The notes under the pieces were generated by a model, which was not told the origin of the DNA, made no database searches, and saw only the letters and a program-made list of their open reading frames with translations. A stretch of 64,000 nt of DNA from Roseateles sp. (GTDB lineage: Bacteria > Pseudomonadota > Gammaproteobacteria > Burkholderiales > Burkholderiaceae_C): NCBI GenBank assembly GCA_015657635.1, contig JACDQM010000095.1:35249-99248 (forward strand), read 5' to 3'. This document shows, one piece after another, positions 19,621 to 27,247 of the stretch. Each line of letters starts with the position of its first letter. Within the stretch, counting starts at the first letter, position 1. The translations under genes and the position numbers were made by a program.

Positions 19621-19941
19621 TCACTCGAGCACGACCGCTGTGCCGCTGACTGCGACCATCAGCATGCCGTTGCTCTGGCCGAGCACCTCGTAATCGATGT
19701 CGATGCCGACCACCGCGTTGCCGCCGCTCTTCTCGGCACGCTGCTGGAGTTCTGCGAACGCAATGTCTCGCGCGCGGAGCAGCTCCCTCTCGTAGGTGCC
19801 AGACCTGCCGCCGAGCATGTCCGTGACGCCAGCAAACATGTCCTTGACGACGTTCGCACCCAGGATCGCCTCACCGCACACCACGCCGCAGTATTTGACG
19901 ATGCTGCGACCCTCGACGTTCGGGGTAGTTGTGAAGAGCAT
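19621..19941 (-). CDS. YbjQ/UPF0145 family protein
   Basis: A 106-residue small protein matching the UPF0145 (YbjQ) family along its length: [11 protein letters not shown] at the start, [22 protein letters not shown], then [30 protein letters not shown]. Members form pentameric or decameric rings; the function is unknown, although heavy-metal binding has been suggested. It is the last minus-strand gene of the 19.6-21.8 kb block that carries integron attC-like sites, and could itself be a former cassette. A hairpin sharing a 13-base core with a better attC site lies upstream at about 20022-20046. Confidence 0.85.
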   Translation of the reverse strand: MLFTTTPNVEGRSIVKYCGVVCGEAILGANVVKDMFAGVTDMLGGRSGTYERELLRARDIAFAELQQRAEKSGGNAVVGIDIDYEVLGQSNGMLMVAVSGTAVVLE

Positions 19942-20021
19942 GTGTTGTGGTCCTTTCGAGGGGTGAAGTCAGTGAATGTGCGGGCCGACGTTTGAACTGC
20001 GCGGCGAGCGTCGGGATGACA

Positions 20022-20046
20022 CTGGCCCGCTCAAGCTCAGGGCCAG
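20022..20046 (-). repeat. Possible decayed attC site or hairpin upstream of ybjQ
   Basis: CTGGCCC (20022-20028) pairs with GGGCCAG (20040-20046). The 13 bases CGCTCAAGCTCAG at 20028-20040 are identical to the inside of the attC site at 21257-21313. The flanking GTTRRRY core is missing, so if it was an attC site it has decayed. It could instead simply be the transcript end hairpin of the gene at 20056-20514. Confidence 0.3.
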
Positions 20047-20055
20047 GCTTCGGTC

Positions 20056-20514
20056 TCACCTGCAGAAAAGGCGAATGTCGTTCTCCGCAACCTGCCGGTC
20101 GTGCGCGTCCGTTGGCGCTCCGTTGCCATGCTTGACCGCTCCACTGAGTACATCTCGGGCCAAGTTGCACTTGGACTCCCTGGTCTCGTCGATCTTGCCG
20201 CCAGACAATGACTTCGGTCGAGAACTCGAAAAACCGTGGCCAGAGCCTTCCTTTCGCTTCACAGACTCGGCTGGAGCAGAAGCCTCCTGGGAACGACTCG
20301 TCGCCGTCGCTGGCGGACGGAGGGTTGGGTGCGGCGAACTTGGGATCCTGATATCGACCACCTTTTCTCCCGCTTGCGGCGGCTTGCGCTCGGAGTAGTG
20401 CACCTTGCCATCCTTATCAACCCACTTGTAGACCTCAGCAGCAACTGCCGATGACGCTGCGGCCAATGCGAGGACGACAAGGAGGGTGAACAGCCAGGCT
20501 GCTGAGTACTTCAT
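20056..20514 (-). CDS. DUF4124 domain protein, secreted
   Basis: A 152-residue protein with a signal peptide (about 1-25, AAASSAVAAEV) followed directly by a DUF4124 domain, seen in VYKWVDKDGKVHYSERKPP. This short periplasmic beta motif is very common in gammaproteobacteria and betaproteobacteria, with no known activity. The rest (about 60-152) is Ser/Arg-rich and low in conserved features, ending with two Cys-containing segments. It lies between an attC site and the decayed attC candidate, so it may be a gene-cassette product. Confidence 0.75.
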   Translation of the reverse strand: MKYSAAWLFTLLVVLALAAASSAVAAEVYKWVDKDGKVHYSERKPPQAGEKVVDIRIPSSPHPTLRPPATATSRSQEASAPAESVKRKEGSGHGFSSSRPKSLSGGKIDETRESKCNLARDVLSGAVKHGNGAPTDAHDRQVAENDIRLFCR

Positions 20515-20585
20515 GCTTGGGCCTTGAGCTACGAGTAGAAGGCGCGACGCAGAGGTGACGTCGAATCCTCACGTTGCAGTTGCGC

Positions 20586-20634
20586 CGCTAACGGCGGCCT
20601 TCCGACGCGAGTCGGCTCGAGCTGCAGGTTAGAG
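20586..20634 (-). other. Integron attC recombination site (attC-2)
   Basis: Read on the minus strand, the site opens with CTCTAAC and closes with GTTAGCG, with an inner CCGAC/GTCGG hairpin. The opening CTCTAAC contains the TAA stop codon of the upstream gene (20629-20631), as is typical of cassettes. It is also the exact reverse complement of GTTAGAG, the closing core of the other attC site (21257-21263). That is what is expected if 20628-21262 was once one circular cassette. Confidence 0.6.
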
Positions 20635-21240
20635 CTCACCAACCGCGCCTTCTGAAAAGCAGCCTGTGCGCGCGCAACTACGCTTGCTCGTCCAGTAGAT
20701 GCCACTCCACATCACAGGATTCAGCTCGCGATCTCGATTGAAAAAGAGCGCACTTCCATTCTCAAGTCTCCATCCCACAAGCCGGACACCCGCAACTGGC
20801 TCAGCTTGAAACCCTGAGGGGCGGCCATACAGCTTAAGAATGGACCTTAGGCCATCCATGTGCCCCCACCACGGAATTGTGAGACTTGCACTGTCCAGTC
20901 GGTCGTCCTGAAAGAAGAATGCCACCACCATAGCGCGGACCCCGTTGTGCGACGAAACGTCGACATAGCACCCCTTGTCTCCCAAATTCGTCGCCGGCGC
21001 TCCCTTGTAGCAAGTGATCCTTGCCTCAGGAAATCGCTGCCGTAGCTCAGCCTCGCTCCAGGTCTCAGACAGCTCATCAAAGCGAAAGTCCAATGCCGGT
21101 CGCTTCTCAGTCAAGTAGAGGCGGTATTCCCGGACATGCTCTGGGTACGCAAGCGCGAGTAGGGCCAGCGCGCAACCGATCGCAGCGATCGCGATAGCTA
21201 AGGCCAGTACAAGTGGGTGGGTTCTTTGGCGGCTTCGCAT
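20629..21240 (-). CDS. Membrane-anchored hypothetical protein in an integron cassette
   Basis: A 203-residue protein not recognised. Residues 10-32 form one strong hydrophobic helix after a basic start (MRSRQRTHPLV), so it is a signal anchor or uncleaved signal. The outer part holds two Cys (CYKGAP and GCYVDV) and a C-terminal pair (RSCARTGC), which could form disulfides. FFFQDDRLDSASLTIPWWG and GRPSGFQAEPVAGVRLVGWRLENGSALFF suggest a beta-rich, SmpA/OmlA-like small domain, but this is a guess. Base composition is lower in GC than in flanking genes. It is bounded by attC sites on both sides, which makes it the best-supported gene cassette of the window. Confidence 0.65.
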   Translation of the reverse strand: MRSRQRTHPLVLALAIAIAAIGCALALLALAYPEHVREYRLYLTEKRPALDFRFDELSETWSEAELRQRFPEARITCYKGAPATNLGDKGCYVDVSSHNGVRAMVVAFFFQDDRLDSASLTIPWWGHMDGLRSILKLYGRPSGFQAEPVAGVRLVGWRLENGSALFFNRDRELNPVMWSGIYWTSKRSCARTGCFSEGAVGEL

Positions 21241-21256
21241 GTGGTGTCTTCGTGAG

Positions 21257-21313
21257 CTCTAACGCTCAAGCTCAGCGGGCGGCGAAGCCGTCCACTGGAG
21301 CGATGGGTTGAAC
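21257..21313 (-). other. Integron attC recombination site (attC-1)
   Basis: On the minus strand the site runs from GTTCAAC to GTTAGAG, a good RYYYAAC/GTTRRRY pair. The inner part has a seven-pair hairpin GGACGGC/GCCGCCC around TTC and the conserved CGCTGAGCTTGAGCGTTAG arm. This arm closely matches the consensus used for degenerate attC PCR primers. It lies between two minus-strand ORFs, as expected of a cassette junction. Confidence 0.72.
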
Positions 21314-21323
21314 CGCACCACAA

Positions 21324-21737
21324 TCACCTGGCAGAAGTGCATGCCAGTTCCACTCGGACCATGCCGCCCCCCAGGCCGGGGGTACCCACTTGGGTACCTG
21401 ATCTGGTCTGCAATTGTGCGATCGTAGTCTCGCCTTCATATATCGCGTTCATTCGGACTCCCGCTGACGCAAGGAACCGGGCGGTTGCCGACGTGCCCTT
21501 GCTGTTTGGCTCGGCCTCAGAGATGACTATCTCCACAACTGCGACCAAATCGTCGACGATGGTCGTGCACCGTTGGCGGAGTTCTGCGAGTGCAGCCTTC
21601 AGTGGGGCCTGCCAAATACGGTCGGGATGCGACGCGTATCCAGCAGGAAGTAAAACAACTTCGAACTCCCTTATCGACGTTGCCGGAGCCGGCACGGAAG
21701 TGGCAACGAAAACAAGGGCGAGAAGCGATGCGCGCAT
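21324..21737 (-). CDS. Secreted hypothetical protein, probable gene cassette
   Basis: A 137-residue exported protein not recognised. Residues 1-20 (MRASLLALVFVATSVPAPAT) are a signal peptide. The mature part has IREFEVVLLPAGYASHPDRIW, a single-Cys AELRQRCTTIVDD segment and a Gly-rich LGGGMVRVEL near the end. The start at 21737 was chosen because the signal peptide begins there and a GTTGAAA core-like sequence (21743-21749) sits just upstream, where a cassette boundary would be. That boundary is nearly complementary to the GTTCAAC of attC-1 (six of seven bases). The function is unknown. Confidence 0.6.
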   Translation of the reverse strand: MRASLLALVFVATSVPAPATSIREFEVVLLPAGYASHPDRIWQAPLKAALAELRQRCTTIVDDLVAVVEIVISEAEPNSKGTSATARFLASAGVRMNAIYEGETTIAQLQTRSGTQVGTPGLGGGMVRVELACTSAR

Positions 21738-22077
21738 GTGCTTTTCAACGCAATTTCTCGAGACAGGCGCTGCTGTATAACACCGGAAATGTCCGCATAA
21801 AAAGTCCGCGCCAAACGCTCGCAATCCCCTGATTCATATATGTTTCATCCTGAATTCGAAGTCCAGCGCTGGGTACTAAAAATTCTGTCAAAAGCGGCAA
21901 GGGTTACAACTGACAGGGCGCAGCAGGATGCCGGATCTGGGGGACAGTGAGCCTGTCGTTAGCAGGCCTCTGCCTGCGGTCGCCAAGCTCCCAAGGATCG
22001 CTTGTCGCAGGGGAAGCAACGCCCTCGTCTTCACTCCGCCACACTTCTGCGTTGCCCATGCCTCGCACACATCACCC
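21738..22077. other. Gene-free, AT-richer stretch beside the cassettes
   Basis: This 340-base stretch has no convincing gene. It is richer in A+T around 21780-21900 than anything nearby. A third attC-like pair is possible: TTACAAC at 21904-21910 and GTTAGCA at 21958-21964, with GACAGG/CCTGTC pairing inside, but the core is imperfect. A promoter for the minus-strand cassettes would be expected here. No integrase gene or clear attI site is present. Confidence 0.4.
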
Positions 22078-22947
22078 TCATCGGTAACGCCACACCACCG
22101 TCGCCTTCAGCCCCGCGTCGACCAGCCGATGCCTGGGCTGCGAGGCCGAGCCCACCAGCACGCCGTGCCGCCACAGCGGCGCCGAGGGGCCGGCAGCGAT
22201 GCGCTCGTCGCGCAGGCTCAGGCGCAGTTCATGCGCCCAGCCCGGCGGGCGATTCTCAGCCGCGAAGCCGGCCGAACGCAGCGACAAGGCGGCTTCGCCG
22301 AACGTGGAGCGGCCGGTGCGCAGCCGCGCCGGGTCAGCCGTGGGCAGCTGCACTTGCACCGTGCCGCGCGGTCCGCCGCCCAGCCACAGCTCGGCGCCCC
22401 AGTGCCAGCCTGCCGGCGCGCTGCTCATGCCGCTGCCCCGCTGCGCCGTCAGGCCGAGGGCCAGCGTGGCATGGCGATGCTGCTCGGGATAGCCCTGCAC
22501 AAGGCCCACTGAGGCCAGGTCGCGATCCAGGCTGCGCCAGTCGCCGCGCAGGCCCAGCGCCAGCTCGGTGCGGCCACTCGATGGTGGCGACAGCGGCCGC
22601 CAGAGGCTGACGCGCAGGCTGCGCTCCTCGATGTCGCTGTGGGTGCGGATGGCGGCACCACTGCTGCTGAGGCCGCGGTAGTCTCGCTGGCCACTGCGCC
22701 AGCCGGCATCGGCCTCGCCGTGCCAGCCCGCGCAACGCAGCGCCAGGCCTAGCCTTGCGCCGGCCAGCGTGCCGGATTCGCGCAGCAGGCGTCGCCCCTG
22801 CGCATCGCTTTCATCCCAGCGGCTGTGCCCCAGCCACAGCGCGGCGCCAGGCTCCGGTGCGGCACAGCCGGCCGCAGTGGCATTGGCAGCGCCGCCGCCG
22901 CCACAGACCAGCAGCAAGCTCAGCAACGCTGAGCGGGTCATCATCAA
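22078..22947 (-). CDS. Putative outer-membrane beta-barrel protein
   Basis: A 289-residue protein with a signal peptide (about 1-24). The mature part alternates short amphipathic strands such as ALWLGHSRWDES, ARLGLALRCAGW, RTELALGLRGDW, HATLALGLTAQRG, WGAELWLGGGPRG and LKATVVWRYR, which is the pattern of a small barrel. It ends in Arg instead of the usual aromatic residue, so the barrel call is moderate. It starts four bases inside the lipoprotein gene (ATGA), so the two are coupled and probably work together. The family is not recognised. Confidence 0.6.
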   Translation of the reverse strand: MMMTRSALLSLLLVCGGGGAANATAAGCAAPEPGAALWLGHSRWDESDAQGRRLLRESGTLAGARLGLALRCAGWHGEADAGWRSGQRDYRGLSSSGAAIRTHSDIEERSLRVSLWRPLSPPSSGRTELALGLRGDWRSLDRDLASVGLVQGYPEQHRHATLALGLTAQRGSGMSSAPAGWHWGAELWLGGGPRGTVQVQLPTADPARLRTGRSTFGEAALSLRSAGFAAENRPPGWAHELRLSLRDERIAAGPSAPLWRHGVLVGSASQPRHRLVDAGLKATVVWRYR

Positions 22948-23996
22948 CGCAGATCGCTCCAGCGGCGCGTGGTCGAGGTCTCGTAGACACCGTTGCCGTC
23001 GGCATCCAGCTCCAGCAGGGCCATGCCGCCAGCCTGTGCGGTGATGCGCAGCTGGCTGGACGCCGCGCCCTTGATCAGCAGCTGGCCGCTCGACGGATCG
23101 ACAGCGCTCCAGTTGCGAACCAGCGGCGCCAGAGTTTCAACGCTGATCTGCTTGGACTCGATCATCGAGCCGCTGAGTGCGCCCCTGATGCTGACGCTGA
23201 CGTTGTAGAGCGTGCCGCCGGGCGCCTTGCCCAGCGTCAGCTGGAAGCCGACCAGCGAGTTGGAGTAGCTCACGCCACCCAGCGTGCCGGCTACCGTAAA
23301 GCTGGGCACGGTGATGGTGACTGCAGAGCTGTAGGGACCGGTGACCCGCGTCTCCATGCGCATTTCGCCATTGCCGATGGCGGTGTCCTGGCCCGTGACG
23401 ACGGTGAGCTTGTCCATGCGCAGCGTCAGCGCGGCGCTGTAGTTGCTGGAGCCGAACACTCCGGTGAGGCTGGTCAGCGCCATCTCGATGCCGCCATTCA
23501 TGGTGGAACCGCTCTCGATGCAGTTGACCGCACGGATGGCAATCGCATCGCCGGCGTCAAAGCTGCTGTTGTTGTTCTTGTCGTCGACGCTGATGTCCAT
23601 GCGTCCGCCGCCCGAGCAGGCTTCGGTCACGGTAGTCACCGCGCCAGCGACAACGGGCGAACCGACGCCCTTGGCGAACCAGCCCGGCAGGCGATCCAGC
23701 TGCGCCAGCGCAAAGCGCGCCGGCGCCTTGCCGTCGCTGGCCTGCGCACCAGTCAGCAACTCGGCGCTGTCCATGAAATACAGCGAAGACGACACCGCCG
23801 TCTGTGCCACCGCCACATAGTTGCTGCTGGTGATCGACAGCTTGCCCAGGTTGGGATCGGGGCCGGGCACCAGCGGGTCGCCCGCGCCGCCGCCACCGCC
23901 GCCGCAGGCAGTCAGTACGAGTGCCAGTGCCATGGACGCTGCCAGGGCCGACTGCCGGCCCAGCTGATGATGATGGTGAGTCGTCTGCTTCTGCAT
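22944..23996 (-). CDS. Lipoprotein of unknown function, operon partner of a barrel protein
   Basis: A 350-residue lipoprotein. The signal peptide has an odd HHHHQ run, then ends at the lipobox LTAC with a Gly-rich spacer (GGGGGG) after the lipidated Cys. The middle holds repeated beta segments. Two Asp-rich loops look like calcium sites: DISVDDKNNNSSFDAGDAI and, near the C-terminus, LELDADGNGVYETS. GGGAGG eight bases before ATG 23996 fixes the start. It overlaps the barrel gene by four bases. A surface lipoprotein and barrel pair is a reasonable reading, but nothing more specific can be said. Confidence 0.65.
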   Translation of the reverse strand: MQKQTTHHHHQLGRQSALAASMALALVLTACGGGGGGAGDPLVPGPDPNLGKLSITSSNYVAVAQTAVSSSLYFMDSAELLTGAQASDGKAPARFALAQLDRLPGWFAKGVGSPVVAGAVTTVTEACSGGGRMDISVDDKNNNSSFDAGDAIAIRAVNCIESGSTMNGGIEMALTSLTGVFGSSNYSAALTLRMDKLTVVTGQDTAIGNGEMRMETRVTGPYSSAVTITVPSFTVAGTLGGVSYSNSLVGFQLTLGKAPGGTLYNVSVSIRGALSGSMIESKQISVETLAPLVRNWSAVDPSSGQLLIKGAASSQLRITAQAGGMALLELDADGNGVYETSTTRRWSDLR

Positions 23997-24110
23997 GGTG
24001 TTTTCCTCCCTGAAATCCACGCGCATAACCGGCTTTTTGCCCGTCTTGCGCCTGCTGGCGGGAAGTCTACGCGCAGCGATCCGGCTACCACGATCCCTCT
24101 TCAGGGTGTG

Positions 24111-24165
24111 GCGCCCGCGCCGACCGACTCAGAGCGTGTGGCTGCGATCGCCGCGCGCGAAGCCC
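24111..24165. repeat. 55-bp direct repeat, copy 1
   Basis: This is identical over 55 bases to 27193-27247, in the same orientation. It covers the last 12 codons and stop of the GGDEF-EAL gene plus 18 bases beyond. The same bases form the native end of midA in copy 2, so copy 1 looks like the derived one. Confidence 0.93.
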
Positions 24166-26987
24166 TGCCCGTCGGATGCCTGGCCATCGAGCATGCGCTC
24201 CAAGGCGTCCACCTCCATGGGCCGCCCAAACAGGTAGCCCTGGAAATGCTGGCAGCCCAGCAACAGCAGCTGGTCGCGCTGGGCTGGCTGCTCCACCCCT
24301 TCAGCCAGCACGTCCAGGCCCAGGCTGTCCCCGAGCACGATGATCATCTGGGCGATGGCTCTGTCATCGGGAGACGCGACGAGGTCTTCCACGAAGCTCC
24401 GGTCGATCTTCACTTCGGCCAGCGGCAGGCGCTTCAGATAGGCCAGCGAAGAGAAGCCCGTTCCGAAGTCGTCGAGTGAGAGGCGCACGCCGAGAGCCGC
24501 GATGCGGCGCATCTTGGCGGCGGCATCGTTGAGATCGTCCAACAGCACGCCTTCGGTGAGTTCCAGCGTCAGCCGCTGGGGCGCGATGGGGCTTGCAGCC
24601 AGCAGCGACTCAAGGCCCGGCAGGAACTCTGCCGAACGAAACTGGCGCGGGCTCACATTGACCGCAATACCCAGTTCACGGCGTTCGGGGCGCAGCGACC
24701 AGGCTGCGAGCTGCGCCACCGCCGTCTGCAGCACCCAAGCGCCCAGCGGTGCGATGAGCCCGGTTTCCTCAGCCAGGGCAATGAACTCCTGGGGGCCCAC
24801 CAAGCCTCGATCGGGAAGCTGCAGACGCAGCAAGGCCTCCGCGCCGGTGATGCGACCCGAGGTGTCGACCTGAGGCTGGTAGTGCAGGCGCAGCCCATCG
24901 GCGCGCAAGGCCTCGCGGAGCTCGTTCTCTCGTTGCGCCCGCGCCAGGATCGCCTCCTGCATGGAAGGATCGAAGAAGCACACGGCATTGCGCCCGGCGG
25001 CTTTGGCTCGATACATCGCCAGATCAGCGCGGCGCAGCAGTTCCTCGGGCTGCTGGCGCTCGGCGCCGAACACCGCCACGCCGATGCTGGCGGTGCAGCT
25101 GTGCTGGTCAGCACCCAGCGCGTACGGCGCCCTGAGGATGTCCAGCAGCTTGTTGGCAGCAATGCCGGCGTGTGCGGCCGCCTCCGGTGCGCTGCTGCCA
25201 ATGTCTTCCAGCAGCACCAGGAACTCGTCACCGCCGAGTCGGCCAACGGTATCCCCCTTGCGCATCGCGGCGGTGAGGCGCTGCGCCACCTGCCGCAGGA
25301 GCAGATCGCCACGCTGGTGGCCAAAGGTGTCGTTGATCTTCTTGAAGCCGTCGAGATCGACAAACAGCATCGCCCCAAAGCGCTCGTGGCGCTCGGAGAA
25401 CGCCAAGGCGTGGGCCAGCCGATCGATCAACAGCCGCCGGTTGGGCAGCGCGGTCAGGGTGTCGGTGAACGCAAGACTCTCGATCTCCAGCTCTGCCTGC
25501 TTGCGAGCGCTGATGTCCATGGCCACGCCGTGAATCTGGGGTGCCACGGCGCCAGCCTCGGCCCGCGCCGCACCTCGCGCCAGCAGCCAGCTGCGCCGGC
25601 CATCGGGCTGCGCGCATGCCAGCTCCAGCTCGAACGCATCGGAGCCCTCAGCAGCAGCACGCAAGGCCGCCTCGAAGCGATCCCAGCTGTCGGCACTGAA
25701 ATGCGCGCGCTGGTCAGTCAGCGGGCGGGCGACGCCATCTGGCGGCAAGCCCAGCAGCGCGCAGACTTCGGGCGACCAGCTGATCATGGACGTCTGCAAA
25801 TCCACCTGCCAGCTGCCGAGATGGGCAATGCGCTGAGCCTCCAGCAGGCGCCCGCTCTGGACCCGCAAGGCCTCGTTGGCGCGCGTGGCAGCCCGCTCGG
25901 CACCCTCGATGCGGCGGCGGCTGGCCTGCACCAGCATCACCGCGCGCGCCATCAGCAGGGTCATCAGGCCACCGGCCACAAGGAGCCACAGCGACAGCTG
26001 CGGCTGAACATCGTCATAGAACCCTGCAGCCGGTTGCAGCTGGACGCGCCACTGCTGGCCGGCAACAGCGAGCGTCGCGCTCAGCTGCTGCCGCTCCAGC
26101 GCTGTCAGCTGCGCAAGCGCCGGTGTCGCTGCAAAGGCAGGGGCGGAAAAGAACGCTGCCGCGCCCACCGGGGCCGTCGGAAACACCTGCAGATCCAGCC
26201 GGGCCTCGCGGGCCTGCTCGGTGGAACGCTGGAACAAGGTGGGCAAGTCGACCACGGCGGCCAGGTAACCGCGCGCCTGACGGTCAGGCCCAAACACCGT
26301 CGCCGAGATCGCAAGAGCCATGCTGCCGGAGTGCACCTTGCCCTCTTTCATGAACTCGAACGGGCTTGAAGCCGTCGGGACGCCCGTCGCGGCAGACTGC
26401 AGCTTGGAGGCCATCCGCTCCGGGCTGAAGCTCATGTCGTAGCCGACGGTCTGGTACTGCTCGGGCCAGGCATAGCGGACCACCACATAGGGGTCGCGCC
26501 CTGCAACCGGACGCCAGCCCTTTCCGCTGCCGTCCGGTTCGATGACCTCGAAGTCGGGAAAGCCGCTGCGGCGCGCCTCAGCCTGGAAGGCATTGAGGTC
26601 CCTGGCCGCCACGATGGGCTGCCACTCGACGACGTTGATGCTCAGCTGCCCCTCCACCAGCATGCGCATCGCGTCGTTGAACTGCACGCGCGTGAACGCC
26701 GGCTGCACCTCCAGCATCAGCGCTGCGGTGCGCAGCGCCTCCAGGGTGCGGGTCAGCTCCTGCTCGAAGGCCTGGACCACGCGATCGGTGGCGGCCCGGC
26801 GGTACTCCTTCAAGCGCAACTGCTCGGCCTGCCGCAGGCTGCCTGCAGCCAACAGCGTCAGCGCGACACCCAGCAGCAAGACGGTGAGCAAGCGCACGCG
26901 GTCGCTCCAGGACGCACGCTCGCCGGGCGCATCGGGACCCGCCATGCTCACTTGAGTCATTCCACTCACGTCGAGTCGCGTTGCCAT
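24129..26987 (-). CDS. CHASE-PAS-GGDEF-EAL c-di-GMP signalling protein
   Basis: A 952-residue membrane protein. The start ATG at 26987 has AGGAGG ten bases upstream. After a short lead, TM1 (about 33-52) and TM2 (about 320-345) enclose a periplasmic CHASE domain (INVVEWQPIV, FEVIEPDG, PYVVVRYAWPE). A PAS domain (about 370-500), a GGDEF domain with intact GGDEF at 585-589 and an EAL domain with EALLR at 717 and DDFGTGFSSL follow. Both cyclase and phosphodiesterase motifs look intact, so either activity is possible. The last residues GFARGDRSHTL are not EAL sequence; they come from the 55-bp repeat shared with midA. The gene is thus bounded by direct repeats and may have been inserted here. Confidence 0.93.
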   Translation of the reverse strand: MATRLDVSGMTQVSMAGPDAPGERASWSDRVRLLTVLLLGVALTLLAAGSLRQAEQLRLKEYRRAATDRVVQAFEQELTRTLEALRTAALMLEVQPAFTRVQFNDAMRMLVEGQLSINVVEWQPIVAARDLNAFQAEARRSGFPDFEVIEPDGSGKGWRPVAGRDPYVVVRYAWPEQYQTVGYDMSFSPERMASKLQSAATGVPTASSPFEFMKEGKVHSGSMALAISATVFGPDRQARGYLAAVVDLPTLFQRSTEQAREARLDLQVFPTAPVGAAAFFSAPAFAATPALAQLTALERQQLSATLAVAGQQWRVQLQPAAGFYDDVQPQLSLWLLVAGGLMTLLMARAVMLVQASRRRIEGAERAATRANEALRVQSGRLLEAQRIAHLGSWQVDLQTSMISWSPEVCALLGLPPDGVARPLTDQRAHFSADSWDRFEAALRAAAEGSDAFELELACAQPDGRRSWLLARGAARAEAGAVAPQIHGVAMDISARKQAELEIESLAFTDTLTALPNRRLLIDRLAHALAFSERHERFGAMLFVDLDGFKKINDTFGHQRGDLLLRQVAQRLTAAMRKGDTVGRLGGDEFLVLLEDIGSSAPEAAAHAGIAANKLLDILRAPYALGADQHSCTASIGVAVFGAERQQPEELLRRADLAMYRAKAAGRNAVCFFDPSMQEAILARAQRENELREALRADGLRLHYQPQVDTSGRITGAEALLRLQLPDRGLVGPQEFIALAEETGLIAPLGAWVLQTAVAQLAAWSLRPERRELGIAVNVSPRQFRSAEFLPGLESLLAASPIAPQRLTLELTEGVLLDDLNDAAAKMRRIAALGVRLSLDDFGTGFSSLAYLKRLPLAEVKIDRSFVEDLVASPDDRAIAQMIIVLGDSLGLDVLAEGVEQPAQRDQLLLLGCQHFQGYLFGRPMEVDALERMLDGQASDGQGFARGDRSHTL

Positions 26988-27192
26988 GTCCAGAGAGCCT
27001 CCTGCAAGAAACGGGCTGTTGTCCCATCCTATCCGCGCAGAGGCCGGATCAGAAACAGGCGCCCCGGAACATCGATGGCATCGCAACCGGCCCGGGAAGC
27101 CGCACAGCTTTCAGGGCGGTTTCGTCAGCGGCCGGTGCGCGAGGCTGGCCGTCAGCGATATCGGCTGATGAACGCCACCACTCCACCGTTGT

Positions 27193-27247
27193 GCGCCCGC
27201 GCCGACCGACTCAGAGCGTGTGGCTGCGATCGCCGCGCGCGAAGCCC
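27193..27247. repeat. 55-bp direct repeat, copy 2 (midA 3' end)
   Basis: The matching copy of the repeat at 24111-24165. Here it encodes the C-terminus of MidA (GFARGDRSHTL) and 18 bases past the stop. The distance between the two copies is 3,082 bases. Confidence 0.93.

Noticed and set aside
21381..21398. Perfect 8-base inverted repeat GGTACCCA/TGGGTACC
   Set aside because: It lies inside the cassette gene at 21324-21737 and has no flanking features, so it is probably chance.
21904..21964. A third attC site
   Set aside because: The opening and closing cores are imperfect and only one short inner stem forms, so it is mentioned in the gene-free stretch but not called.
24129..27210. A transposon carrying the GGDEF-EAL gene
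   Set aside because: There is no transposase, resolvase or terminal inverted repeat. Only the 55-bp direct repeats are seen, so the mechanism is left open.
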